Positions 32,950 through 44,655 of a DNA stretch of 64,000 nucleotides are shown one piece after another. The position numbers and the translations under genes are program-made. The DNA comes from Diadema setosum. Lineage: Eukaryota > Echinodermata > Echinoidea > Diadematoida > Diadematidae. The DNA lies in NCBI RefSeq assembly GCF_964275005.1, contig NC_092701.1, forward strand, positions 31,497,919 to 31,561,918, written 5' to 3'. The first letter of the stretch is position 1; each line of letters begins with the position of its first letter. A model generated the notes under the pieces. That model was not told the origin of the DNA and did no database searches. It saw only the letters and a list, made by a program, of their open reading frames with translations.

Positions 32950-33152
32950 AAATCTAGTTTCAAATGTTCTTACACCTGAAGTTGAAGCAAAGACAGTTCA
33001 ATAGATACTTTCAGTACATACGTTTCTAGTTGCTGGCTTCCTAAAGTTGGCGAAGAACAAGTGGTGGGAGAGCTCAAGACTCATGCGTCCTCCATGTTCG
33101 CGGTCGTTACGTCATCCTCATAACGTCATCCTCGTTACGTCATCCTCGTCAT

Positions 33153-33658
33153 TTTTGTTTGACAGCTGAAGAAACCCAGAAGTGGAAGCGGAAGATGAGC
33201 TGAAGACCTTTATCTTTATCTATTTGTTGTCACGCTTGTAGACATTATAACAATTCTTCGGTACATATACAAATGCCTGAAACAAATACACCCTCTTTAC
33301 AGATGGAACACAGGCCATGATTTTTTCAAGCTCTTGAATGCTAAGCAACAAATTATGAGATCAGTTGAGTGGGCTGCGACACCTCTTTCACCTGTACGAC
33401 GCATGCTCTCTTTCAAACCACAATGCGACATTGGCTGTGCTGTGGAATAGGTCTACATAATAAAACTGTAGTGCTTGCATTACCTATAAATGCAGCTTAA
33501 GTGATTATTCAGAAAAATATCATTGCGAACAAACATATTTCATCGAGAGCAGGAAGTGGTCACTGTCAAGTTAGAGATACGCAAAGGCAATTATTATACA
33601 GCGCAGTCTTAGTATGCTTTGTCCACTTGAGACCACACAGTAAACGTACACTGAGGGG
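33153..33658 (+). other. Upstream region of gene B
   Basis: Resumes the ancestral spacer; collinear with the upstream region of gene C (about 51868-52579). A TATACAGCGCAG stretch about 60 bases before the start codon is conserved in C (52509-52520) and could be a core promoter, but this is weak. No 5' UTR exon could be placed. Confidence 0.5.
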
Positions 33659-33752
33659 ATGAAGCACCGTCGAGCTATCACTACGAAGACGAAGAGGCCT
33701 ATTTTGGCACTCAGTTTGTTCGTCTCTTTGATCTTATCCTACGTCTCGGAAG
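33659..33752 (+). CDS. Gene B exon 1: signal peptide
   Basis: ATG followed by basic residues and a hydrophobic core ([19 protein letters not shown]), phase 1 donor GTAAAT. The start matches the paralogous exon at 52580 and is the only Met in frame before the core. Confidence 0.85.
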
Positions 33753-36700
33753 GTAAATGCCTCTGTCGATCATGTACATAATACGATACAAATACCCTTT
33801 TTCCGCATTAATGACCTTAGAAACGTCAGTATTAAGCGCTATATAAATGTTATTTCATTATTATCATTATTATTATTTCAGAAGCTATTTTCTCCTGTGA
33901 TTTCATTTCAGTTCGAGTGCGATAGCCACACGCATTCCAGTATATGTATTATATTCCATTGAAAACGCTCATAATCTGAATGGGTACAGCTATGCATATC
34001 ATGACATAATCGTATTGAATGGAAAAAAAATCACTAAAAGGTAAATTGTAAATTAAAGATAACTTATCTTTTTGATGCTTAGAAAAAAATATCAAAAGAC
34101 CTAGTAGATCATCCTATTTGTCACTAGTCGTAATGAAAAAAGTACGATAAGAATTTTATCTCTGTTAGAAGTAAAATAAACTCATATCTTTTAACTGTTT
34201 CATGTCCCTATGGGAAACACTTAATACTTAATACTTATATCAGACTGTAACGATAGGTATGTTCTGTCAGAAAGCTTTTGTGACATACTATATTTTGCTT
34301 CATAACTTTCCTCCTTTTTGTATCGTTATTGGAGCGTAGAGATTTTGGGACTGCTTTAGTATAAATCCTCAAAATGTCTTACAAAAATAAAAACAAAATT
34401 GCAAGAATATAGGAAACGAAACAACAAATAAAAGACCCCACAGGAAAGGGAAGTAATGGTAATAACTGTGGAAATGTTGGGTATACATTAAAGCTGGTTA
34501 ACACTGGAAAGTTCATTACAATGTCAACAGTCACGCCAATTTCATATGATTTTTGTCTTCAGGAACGAGTAAGCTTACAATGTCAACTTTCGTCCAAGGA
34601 CAAGGAGTCGAGGGATTTGATGTGGTCATTACTTGCACGTATCGTCCGCAGTCCATCAATACTGGGAAATTCTACCTGGGGTGGATTGTGGATAATGATG
34701 TCAACTTGGGAGGTTGCACGCAGGAAGACCACTCCATTGGAATAAAGTGTAACACCCAAGAGAGGAACACTTCTAAGTACATATTCAAGGCCGACGGCGT
34801 ATGCTGTGGGAATATTACCATAAAACGACTCACCAAAAACGATGAAAAGACTTACCGCTGCCAGGCAACCACCGAGGATGGCCTTGGATCTAGTGACACT
34901 AGTCTCACCATTATACATCCCCGTATGTTCACTGTTTCTTTATTATGTCATGGTTACCTTTTACCTGAAACAACATTAAAGGGATGGTACAGTATTGGTG
35001 GAGATGAAAAGTGGGCTTTTAACTTTTTGCGAGATACCAAGAAAACACTTATGAAATAGTAATGAGCATACCATTTTAAGAGGAATTCAAAGTTTATTTG
35101 ATGAAAATCGGGTTTGGCATGACTGAAACATGCAAAAACAAAGTAAAATAAAGCAATCGTAAAAAAGCGTGGGTCCCGCACTTATTAGAATCGCTCTGTT
35201 TTGGATATCTCAGCCATTTCAAAACCAATTTTCATCAAACAAACGTTGTTCTTTCATATTTCATAAGAGGTTTCTCATTATCCAAACAAAAATGTTAGAA
35301 ACCTGAAATCAGGTCTGAACCAAAACTATACGATCCCTTTAAAGCGACATATTCCCATGATTACGATAATCAGTGGTGTTATTCATGTAGCTGTGTAGGG
35401 AAGTGGAAGAGAACTCGCACCTCTCTGATCGGCATTATCCAGAAACATTAAAGGACGTTTAAGTTGCCTCTAAAGCCATTGTGTTCGAGGCATACCTTAA
35501 CGCCCTTATCATTCTCACCCGATTTATTCAATTTGTGAAATAGCATGTAGTGAACAGTATGTTTACACTCTTATGATTTCTCTCTCTCGCCCCCCCCCCA
35601 TCTCTTTCTATGCATCATAATCGTGTGCATTATATTGTATATCATATTAGATTTATGATATTATAATACACTGGTTATATTCATTTTCGTGGAAAGAAAA
35701 TAGTTAAATGATAATACACTGTACTTTTTTTCATTACTTAGTACCTCAGCATGCATATTGATAAATGTATAAGTAAAGACAGATATCTAGATATGACATG
35801 CATGTTGACACACATAACAATTATATTCACGTATATAATGCGTGTACTAATAATTATATCTGTAAACATTATTGCTCAGACAGATTTTATTCGACACTGA
35901 CTATCTACATCACACAGATCTATTCCTACATAAAGCTGCCATGCGTCACTAATAGTTTTATAATGGGACAAGTGAAAAAGATTACTTGCATCCATGTTTG
36001 ATTATGTATAGGATGCTTATGTATGCAAGATGAGATGCGTATGTATGTGTACATGTATACATATATCACTATGATAAAAAAAAAGTTGTATATGTGCACA
36101 TGCATATGAATAGGTTACGTACTTGTACGTGTATATTGATAAGATTCATACAATTCCATAGGCCCTACTTACATATATCATTACCTATTCCTCTCAAATG
36201 TAATTTAGTTGATACTGTCTGACTGTTAGTTGTAATGTCAGATTTTGCATATTCTTTCGATTGTGCTTTTACTGGGTTTGTTGATGCTTTTTCCCCTTAA
36301 ACGAGTAGGGCTGCCAGATACACATGAGTTGACTGGTACTAACAACCTTCAAGTTAACCAAACTCAGAACATCTCGTGCATTTCTGCGGGCAGCTACCCG
36401 GCCCCGACCTTCCGCTGGTACATTGATACCCGAGAAGTCACTGCTGACGCCGTAACCCTCCAACCCGAGACCGATGGGCAGGGTGGGCGTGGAGAGGTCG
36501 TTAACGCAACGAGTATTCTCACTTACAGGCCTTCGCGAGGGGACCACAGGAGAACCCTTGTGTGCAGCCTGAGTCTTCGCGTCTCGCCTTCAAACCTCAC
36601 TGTTTTAAATTCTTCGGTCATCCTCGACATCCAGTGTGAGCTTGAATGCTTTTTTCTCAATTCTTTTTCAGAGAGAGGGGTCACTCAATATTTAAGTCGA

Positions 36701-39700
36701 TATCTATATCTAGTTGAGAACCAGTGATATCACAGTCTTGCAAATTCATACCTTAAACTTATATAGGGGCCTTAATGAAGTCGCGATGTTATCTTCCATA
36801 ATATTTATAATGTCAGTATGTAAGATAATCAAAATTAACAACTACGACCTCTTACTCACAATGGCCAACATAGTTATATCACAACACCCATACCATTGTT
36901 GATGGAATGGGGAAATTAATATCTGTTTTCATTAATAAACAAATTTGGGTTTCGATCAATTGGAGACTTGTAATTCAATTATATTTTCATTAATATATTA
37001 TGTTTACGTTCAGTAAAAACATTTAAAACCGACCTGATTTGATCATCCAATGCCAAATCATAACAGAATATCACTTCATACTGTTCTGTTAACTTAAATT
37101 TGTTTAATAAATGAGTAAAACCGAATAAACAATTAAGTGGCTCTGTGGCTCATGTTCAAGTGTCCTAAGCGTTCTGTAACTTTCCCCATTGAAATGTGAA
37201 TCTGAGTGAAAGTAAAAACCCTGTCACCTCGACGGAAACAGATTTACTACACTAAATTGCAACGATGGCATGTTTGTTCCTATAATTCATACACGTATTT
37301 AACTACGAAAACCGCACCATTGAACGAATGAGCTTGCCAACGATTCCCTTTCAGTGTTCGCACTACTTGATAATATGAAAGTCACGTCAGTTTCGAAATC
37401 TTCACTGTGCTTCTATTGCTTATTAGTCGCTTCACATGCAGGAAATGATATACATATTGATATAATAACCGATCTTTAGATCCTCGACGCAAATACTGAG
37501 GCGAATGTGCAGAACACCATTTTTGGTCTATATTTTTTGGTACCCTTTTGTATAAGACGTTAACTGGAATGTTATATTCATGACGGAGCGTAATATTTTA
37601 ACTGTTTTTTGTCGACGCATTAACTCATGTGAAAAAATACCGTTAGCACGCCTTTCATTGTTGCTTTTCAGAACTTCCCTTTCACGCAGCATACAGATAA
37701 TCATTTGTGTGTGTGTGTGTGTGTGTGTGTTTGTGTGTGTTTGTATGTGCAGTTTGGATGTCTGAGAACGGATGGTTAACAAACACACAAACAAACACAC
37801 CCACAATACACAGATGACCTAATATGCCATACATATTGTACAAGAAATTCCTTTAGAAAAACAACCCTCATTTCATCCTTCCTATACCTCCGAACTCTCT
37901 CGTAGATCCAGCGATAATCTTTAGACCTAAAGCATCGACGAACTGGACCGGTGAGAGTTGTACTGCCTCCCTGTCGTGCTCATCCGACGCCAACCCACCA
38001 GTTAATCACTTCCGCTGGGTCAAGGTTGGGGCAGAACGCATCTCCAACTCAAGTCGAACTCTTCACGTCATTCATGCTCCTGGAGGATTGGATGACAACG
38101 AGAGAATCGGAACACTTCTCATCGATGACGTCCAGGCCTCCGACTACGTCTCGTATGAGTGCATAGCCTATGACGAGGACGGGGAGCAAAATTTGACGAG
38201 TGCAAAGCTATCTCTTCTGAAACCCAGTAAACGCAAAATATAAAATATGTTATTATAGAGGTGGGGAAGTTTTGAAGAATGTATTACTATCATTTTTTTT
38301 TTAACTTGTCTTAATCCAGAAGGGGAAATATCTGTGTTTTCGAAAACATAGTGAACAAGTCCATTGGGGTTGGTTTTATGCATGTTAATGGGAAGACGTA
38401 ACGCATATACAAAAATCGGAGATTTCGTGCTTGACATTATCAATAATGGAGATATTGACTGGAATGGACAATGATCAAATGATCGCAATTGTCAAGTAAT
38501 GTCAGGATATTTGTTACTGCACTTTACGCGAGACAGAATCATTGGTGTATCAATCTCAGCTATTAATTAATCTTTGAATGCTAGTTTTATTACGCTCTGC
38601 AAGGAGGAAATAACATAATTATTTGTTATTTACAGCAAATGTAGTAATTCTTCCTTCAAAGGCGATACGAATGATTATATTCTTGTGATTTCCCAAGGCC
38701 AGTTATACCGACCAAACATCACAGCATATCCCGGCAGAGCGTCAGCATCCTCCATCCACGTTGCTTGGCAACCAAACAGCAATGACAGCATGGATGGCAC
38801 TGGCAGAGTAGAATACTGCCCTGTTAATACGTCAGAGGAGGACTGCAACACCACCACCAGTGCATCAGGTGCAAATACCACCTTGACTGGACTCCAGTCG
38901 TTCACCTGGTATCGACTGACTCTTAACTTTACAAATTGCTCTGGGACTTTCACCACCCAACCCCTGCTGGCATCGACAGCTCGTAAGAAACATTCTCTAC
39001 TTTTGATTACTACACATGAACGAACAAAATGTATGGTGAAATGAGAGCAAATATTATTCCAACCAATATGTTTGAATTAACGTGTTTTCTTGATCATGTG
39101 TTTGTGTGTGTGTGTGTGTAGTGTGTGTGTGTGTGTGTCATCGTGTATTAAAAAAAAAGAATCAAGGGAGATAGATAATATGGTTAGATATTAGATTTAC
39201 TTACTTAATGATTGTGATGATATATTTAACAATACTTAATTTCTGTAATAGTATTATTAGGCTTCGACTGGAGTATCGTTATGCAAACAAATGCTGAATA
39301 TTTAATTATTTATGGAAATTTAAAAATACAAGTTATGTCCTATACAATATCAAAGGATTCTACAGTGGTAACTATTAATAAGCGATGACTGTGCAAAGTT
39401 GAGGGGGTCACGGTCATATCTATTATGCCTGCCTGATTGTTAGCAAAAGACCGGTGATATCATTTATTATACCAAAGTATGATAGGATTATTGTGAGGCG
39501 ATGACGTCATCGACAGGTCTAATTTGCATGCTGTTCGATTGAGACTGATAGTACTGTTGCTGGCATGTAAAACAGACGTTTGAATTAATTTCTTATTTTT
39601 TCTGCATTTGTTTCTTCACCATGATCACGATGAAGCCTTGTCACCCTTCGAATATGGTAAGTGTTTCTATTACCCATGCAGTTCACTCATTTCATTTCAT

Positions 39701-40132
39701 TTCATTTCGAAAGTATACAATGAAATTATGACAATTGCGTATAAACAAAGTAAAGTACAATGTTACTTTGACATATCCAAATGAGATTTAAATGCACGTC
39801 ATTTGTTTACAATGAGACAATAAACATACTTTAGATGAAGAAATATACATGGACAAAATGTCACTGAATCATAACAAAGAAAAAGTCGGAAATGGAGGGG
39901 ACTGCTAAAAAGCCAAGCTTGTAGAATGCAGTCCCCTCGTGAGTAGTAAATTGTAGTAGTAATCAAACAAAACGATTTGACATATTCCTCGTGAAGTAGA
40001 ACATAAAACAAGTACGCACACAAACGCACACACAGACAGAAACAGGTACAGTATCCTTTTTATAATCCATATCCACTTCCCCTATAGAAAATATTATGTA
40101 ATTTCTATTTTTTTTTTGCAATCCATATATAC

Positions 40133-40195
<63 letters not shown>

Positions 40196-43100
40196 CATGT
40201 ACAGACACAGTATCGGAAGTCGGAAGGAGCGAATCAGACATAGCTATAGATTTCAACAGTTTCATACCAAGCTTTCGCACCGTCTGACGTCTGACATCTG
40301 ATGCCTGACGGACGGACCGAAAGCTCGGCGATCATTAAACCTGTCGAAATCCATAGCTACGCCTACCGCTGCTTCCAACTTCTCATTATATATATAGAGA
40401 GAGAGTAAGAGATAGACGATTGATTGATATGTAATATCATCATTGTGCCTGATGCAAAATGTAAACGAAATATAATATCCTTACCTATTGAACCAATTTC
40501 CTATGTACATAATTATTAACAGAGCACCAGTGCTTTCATGGTATGGTGGAATTTCCCTCTTACATGCTGCAAGAGAACGGTGCACTAGTTCCTTGTTGTG
40601 ACTTTCTTTGGTATAGGGTCTGGTCTGTTACACTGGCTTCCAGACAAGCGTTTTGAATCACTTATTTCTTTTTCTTTTTTTTTTCTTTTGCTCCTGTTTA
40701 TTTAGCTCACCAACTCTTTAAACCACTTTTTTCTCTCTTTACCATAAATCTTATTTTTCATTTAAAGTTTGTCATAATAGGGTTTTTTCATATTCCCTTT
40801 ATGTCTGGTGTTCGTGTGTGTTTCAATTGCAGAATATTATAAAACCATCTTATAATTGTTAAATTCATTACCGATTCCTTTCATTGGCAACCCATTTTGA
40901 GATTTTAAGTTCCTATTTTCTCCCCTCAGATTCAAAGATATTGTCTAAATTTAATTTCTCGTTTCATGCTAATTTTATGAATTTAACTATTTTTATCATT
41001 CTTTTTGTAATGTAAGTGTCACGCAGTTAAAGGTGTCAATTCGATGATGAGAAATCATAATTTCTCCAACAAAAATCCCCTAGGCTTGGTGGGTAAAATG
41101 TTATGCTTGAATTATCATTGCATTTCGTATGGGCCTACCTAATGTAAAGTAATATCATAATCTTTCCGTCAGTGGTCACTCCTCTATAATTATGCTCTAT
41201 TAATGTGATTGGCTCACAACTGGTATTCTCCTGAAAAGATACTTGCATGATACATCGGTACATAAACATGAAGCACCGTAGTTTATTTTTCTTTGGCTTA
41301 TGTCATTCTATTTTACGTTATATTATCTTTAAATACATTTTATCGACCACTTGAGATGAAAGCAAGTTAGATAATTGGAAGCAGAGGACATATCAGTTTC
41401 GTCTCTGTTGTATGGAATCAGAACTAAATTTTTAAATGCACTATGCGTGACGTGAGTAATCAATTTGGTTAAGTACTGCATCGAGATAGTTGAGAAAGCA
41501 TTGTACTAACTTATGCACACATTGATTGAAAAGGTACATCAATCAAACATATACATTCAAGGGGACACAAATACACAAAGAGAGATGTTATAACTGAAAT
41601 CTGCTGAAAAATAGAGAATGTAATGAGAATATATTGGTTCAGTTTCAGTTCAGTTTATTTTACACCAAGCATTAAAAACATACAGAACATACAACAAAAC
41701 AAGAAGGTACACATGAAGTTCATAAATCATACAAGATCCAATGTGGAGGTATGAACACAACAAAGACAATGCCATTAGTAGAGGAAGCGGCAAGAAAGGG
41801 AAAAGACGTGGTGAGTACCTGATCCATGTGCTGTAACATTAGTATACAAACCATTGACAGTTTAAAAAATGTAGTTGACAAAACAGGAAAAGTCAAAATA
41901 ATACAGACATTACAAAACAAACTTCGAAGGTATGAACGATAACAACGCAACAAAAAAAAAATACCCCTTTAGTTAGTTATGTGTATAATCTTCAAAGATT
42001 TTTTTATGGATGATGACGCTTTTTCTCTCGGGATAAGATACCATGTATAAGGATCCTGATATATAACTGAATTCTAAAAAATATGATTATAACATTGATA
42101 TAGTCATTAATGTATAATTATGTATTATGTATAATAATATAGTCTATTATATGATTACTAGTATTTTTGATAAAGTAGCTTAAAAAAATATTCCTTGTTA
42201 TGCAATGACTATACAGCATCATTAAAAAGATTCTTTTCCTGTATTTGATGATGACCCTATTTCAAAAGATTCGAAATTGGCGTTTATCCAAAACTTCGAG
42301 TACGAAAGATGCGGAATCACCTTACACTTTTGGTGATATTAATGATAATTGTCTTTCTTTAAGGCATCAGACTTGAGTACGACTGGCAGACAGAGACATT
42401 GGAAGTATTAAAATCTTTGGAGAACCTCACCGTGCCCAATGACATCTGCTTTAAGCCTTTCAAGATATTAGATCCCATAGACTGTTCAAGACCTAAGGAG
42501 GACCAATGCGTTTCGGCTGGCTCCACTCTGCACAAAGTGGTTCCCCTGAAGAGTGGGTTTGTGGGCGTCGTCAGCTACGGCCGGGAAATTTGCAGCCCCC
42601 CATCTTTCATACGAGGTGAAGATTACTGAAAGTTCGTTGTTCTGCATCTTATATAACGCATACTGATCTCACACCAGTTAATGAAATGGACCCTCCTGTG
42701 ATGAGCCCTGGCACTCGGCTGTTTAAACATAATGGAGCAAATAGTGGGGGTTGCCAGAAAGTAGAAATAATTGGCTTTGGGTCGATGATGACTTGATGAA
42801 TTTATCAGGAATTTACTTCTTAATGTCACCATTTAGTTCTAGATGTTATTTCTGTAAAGTATGCATTGTTTGTTTTTGTACCTTTTTTTACATTCCTTCG
42901 CACATACATTAAAAGCATTTTTCTTTAAATATGCATACGTATTTCCTTTTAACATTTTTCTTTGTATTTTGGTTTGCCTTTTGCTCGATGGGAACAAAAA
43001 AAGAAATTGAATTGAAACAGTATCCACCCATTGGCGGATGCTGATTTTTTCACTTAAATTTCCCTGTTCTTGACTGAGAGGCAAAACAAAGATAGACAGT

Positions 43101-44533
43101 TTCCTTAGTTCAAAAGGAATAGGGAAATAAGCGTTGGTCGTTACAAGGAAATCTATACGCTTGTATCAATCAGTTGTGTAGATATAAGTCACTAATTACA
43201 TGACTGGGAAGAGAGGGCTTCTATAGTTGCGGATATGAAACTGAATCGTTTTCTCTAGGAGTATAATGCTTATCTTTTGTTAGATTTATAAATAGCTGAA
43301 CAGGCGTATTCATAACCCTTCCTTGTATAATTCCAAAGAGCGTTTGTTTGTTGTTGTTGTTTTTTATTGTACAGCACCCATCAGTCAATAGCGTTTAGAG
43401 ATTTTCTTATGGTTCTTTCCCTAAGACTGTCTGTAGAACTGCAATAGTAGGAATAGGTTGTGAGGAAACCATTGTGTTACATGATACTGTTACGTGTAAA
43501 TTATCAGTCATGTCAGTGCGTTTCTTTTGCAACCGTATCGAACGTGCCTAATAGTGTATAAAGTTCAGTATACTGTCACCGCAATGATTATGAACTTTAG
43601 ATCCTTGATTCTTAAAGGCTGTCGAATGACTTTCGACTGCGTGCTGTCGAAATAGCTGATAACCAACAGTCATAGTCAGCTTTACTTCATACCTTTTGTC
43701 GTCCAGAGTTTTCTATTGAAGGATTCTCGTGTACAAGTTCTCTGGTTCGTTTTGTAGAAAAATTGTGCTTATCACATTCACAATGAATCAAGATGATATG
43801 AGCAAGGTGAAACTCAGAAGTCCATATCTATACTCTGCAACCTCATCCACTTCGCACATTTCTTGGCAGTCTTATATTTAGCATCTCGCTGTTTACATCT
43901 GTCACTATACACGTGCATGTACTGAAAGATAAATCTGCAAACACTCATATCGGAACTATTTCAGTTCCGACATTACTCCGTATTTCAAACGTTTTGTTAC
44001 ATGACAATTAATACAGTTATTGCCGATAAGGCTGATTCTTTATTATTGTCAAAGCGCTTAGAGCTCAAATTATCTTTAAAACAGTATATGTGAATACTTT
44101 AATGTATGATCTATAAAGGCAACCATTATTGAAAATAAAAGTTTATATCCTTCACAGTTAAGGATCAACACTCTTCAGCCCCACACGTGAACCTACTGAC
44201 GGTGATGGGTGGGACAGTGGGAGGAACTGTTGTGATTCTCTTTTTGGTATTTGGTGTCATTATACTGGCCAAGCTGTGCAGTAGAAAGAAAGGTAGGCCT
44301 ATGATTACATTACCTATTCATGTTCCCATCCCATCAGTTTCTTACCAACGTCTTGTCCCCACCGTAGGCCTTAATATGGTAATATTTTCCAAAAATCGTT
44401 CCTCACACTCTTTCTCCATTTCTCCATCGACCTCTCTTTCTTCTCCCCACCCGTCCACCTTCTCTCTCTCTCCCTCCCTCCCTCTCTCTCTCTCTCTCTC
44501 TCCATATATATATATATATATATGTATATATTC

Positions 44534-44588
<55 letters not shown>

Positions 44589-44613
44589 TTATTACTATAT
44601 GAGATATACATGC

Positions 44614-44655
<42 letters not shown>

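Larger units (their letters stand above)
30440..33145 (-). mobile_element. L1/Tx1-like LINE 5' region with ORF1, split by a foldback element
   Basis: A minus-strand ORF1 starts at 32949 and runs to about 32275; its C-terminal part resumes at about 30600-30445 (LKAKRSKLVNTAFILR, TDVVLFCKEKGTRKWE). The DNA between is the inverted-repeat element at 30598-32275. Upstream of the ORF1 a 16-bp-scale tandem (ACGTCATCCTC words, 33105-33150) may belong to the 5' UTR. No ORF2 remains. Absent from the B-C spacer. Confidence 0.75.

Noticed and set aside
33590-33600. TATA box for gene B
   Set aside because: A TATACAG word is conserved upstream of B and C, but the DNA is AT-rich and no start site is known; left as a note only.
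34583-34918. Open frames antisense to the Ig1 and Ig2 exons (also 36269-36547, 53541-53876, 55235-55513)
   Set aside because: Mirror frames of constrained exons; no domain similarity and no independent evidence.
34923-35059. Extension of the Ig1 frame past 34922
   Set aside because: Reads through a clear GTATGT donor; adding it would break the frame continuity to Ig2.
38634-38697. Upstream acceptor for the FN3 exon of gene B
   Set aside because: Using TTTACAG at 38633 leads to an in-frame stop before the FN3 domain.
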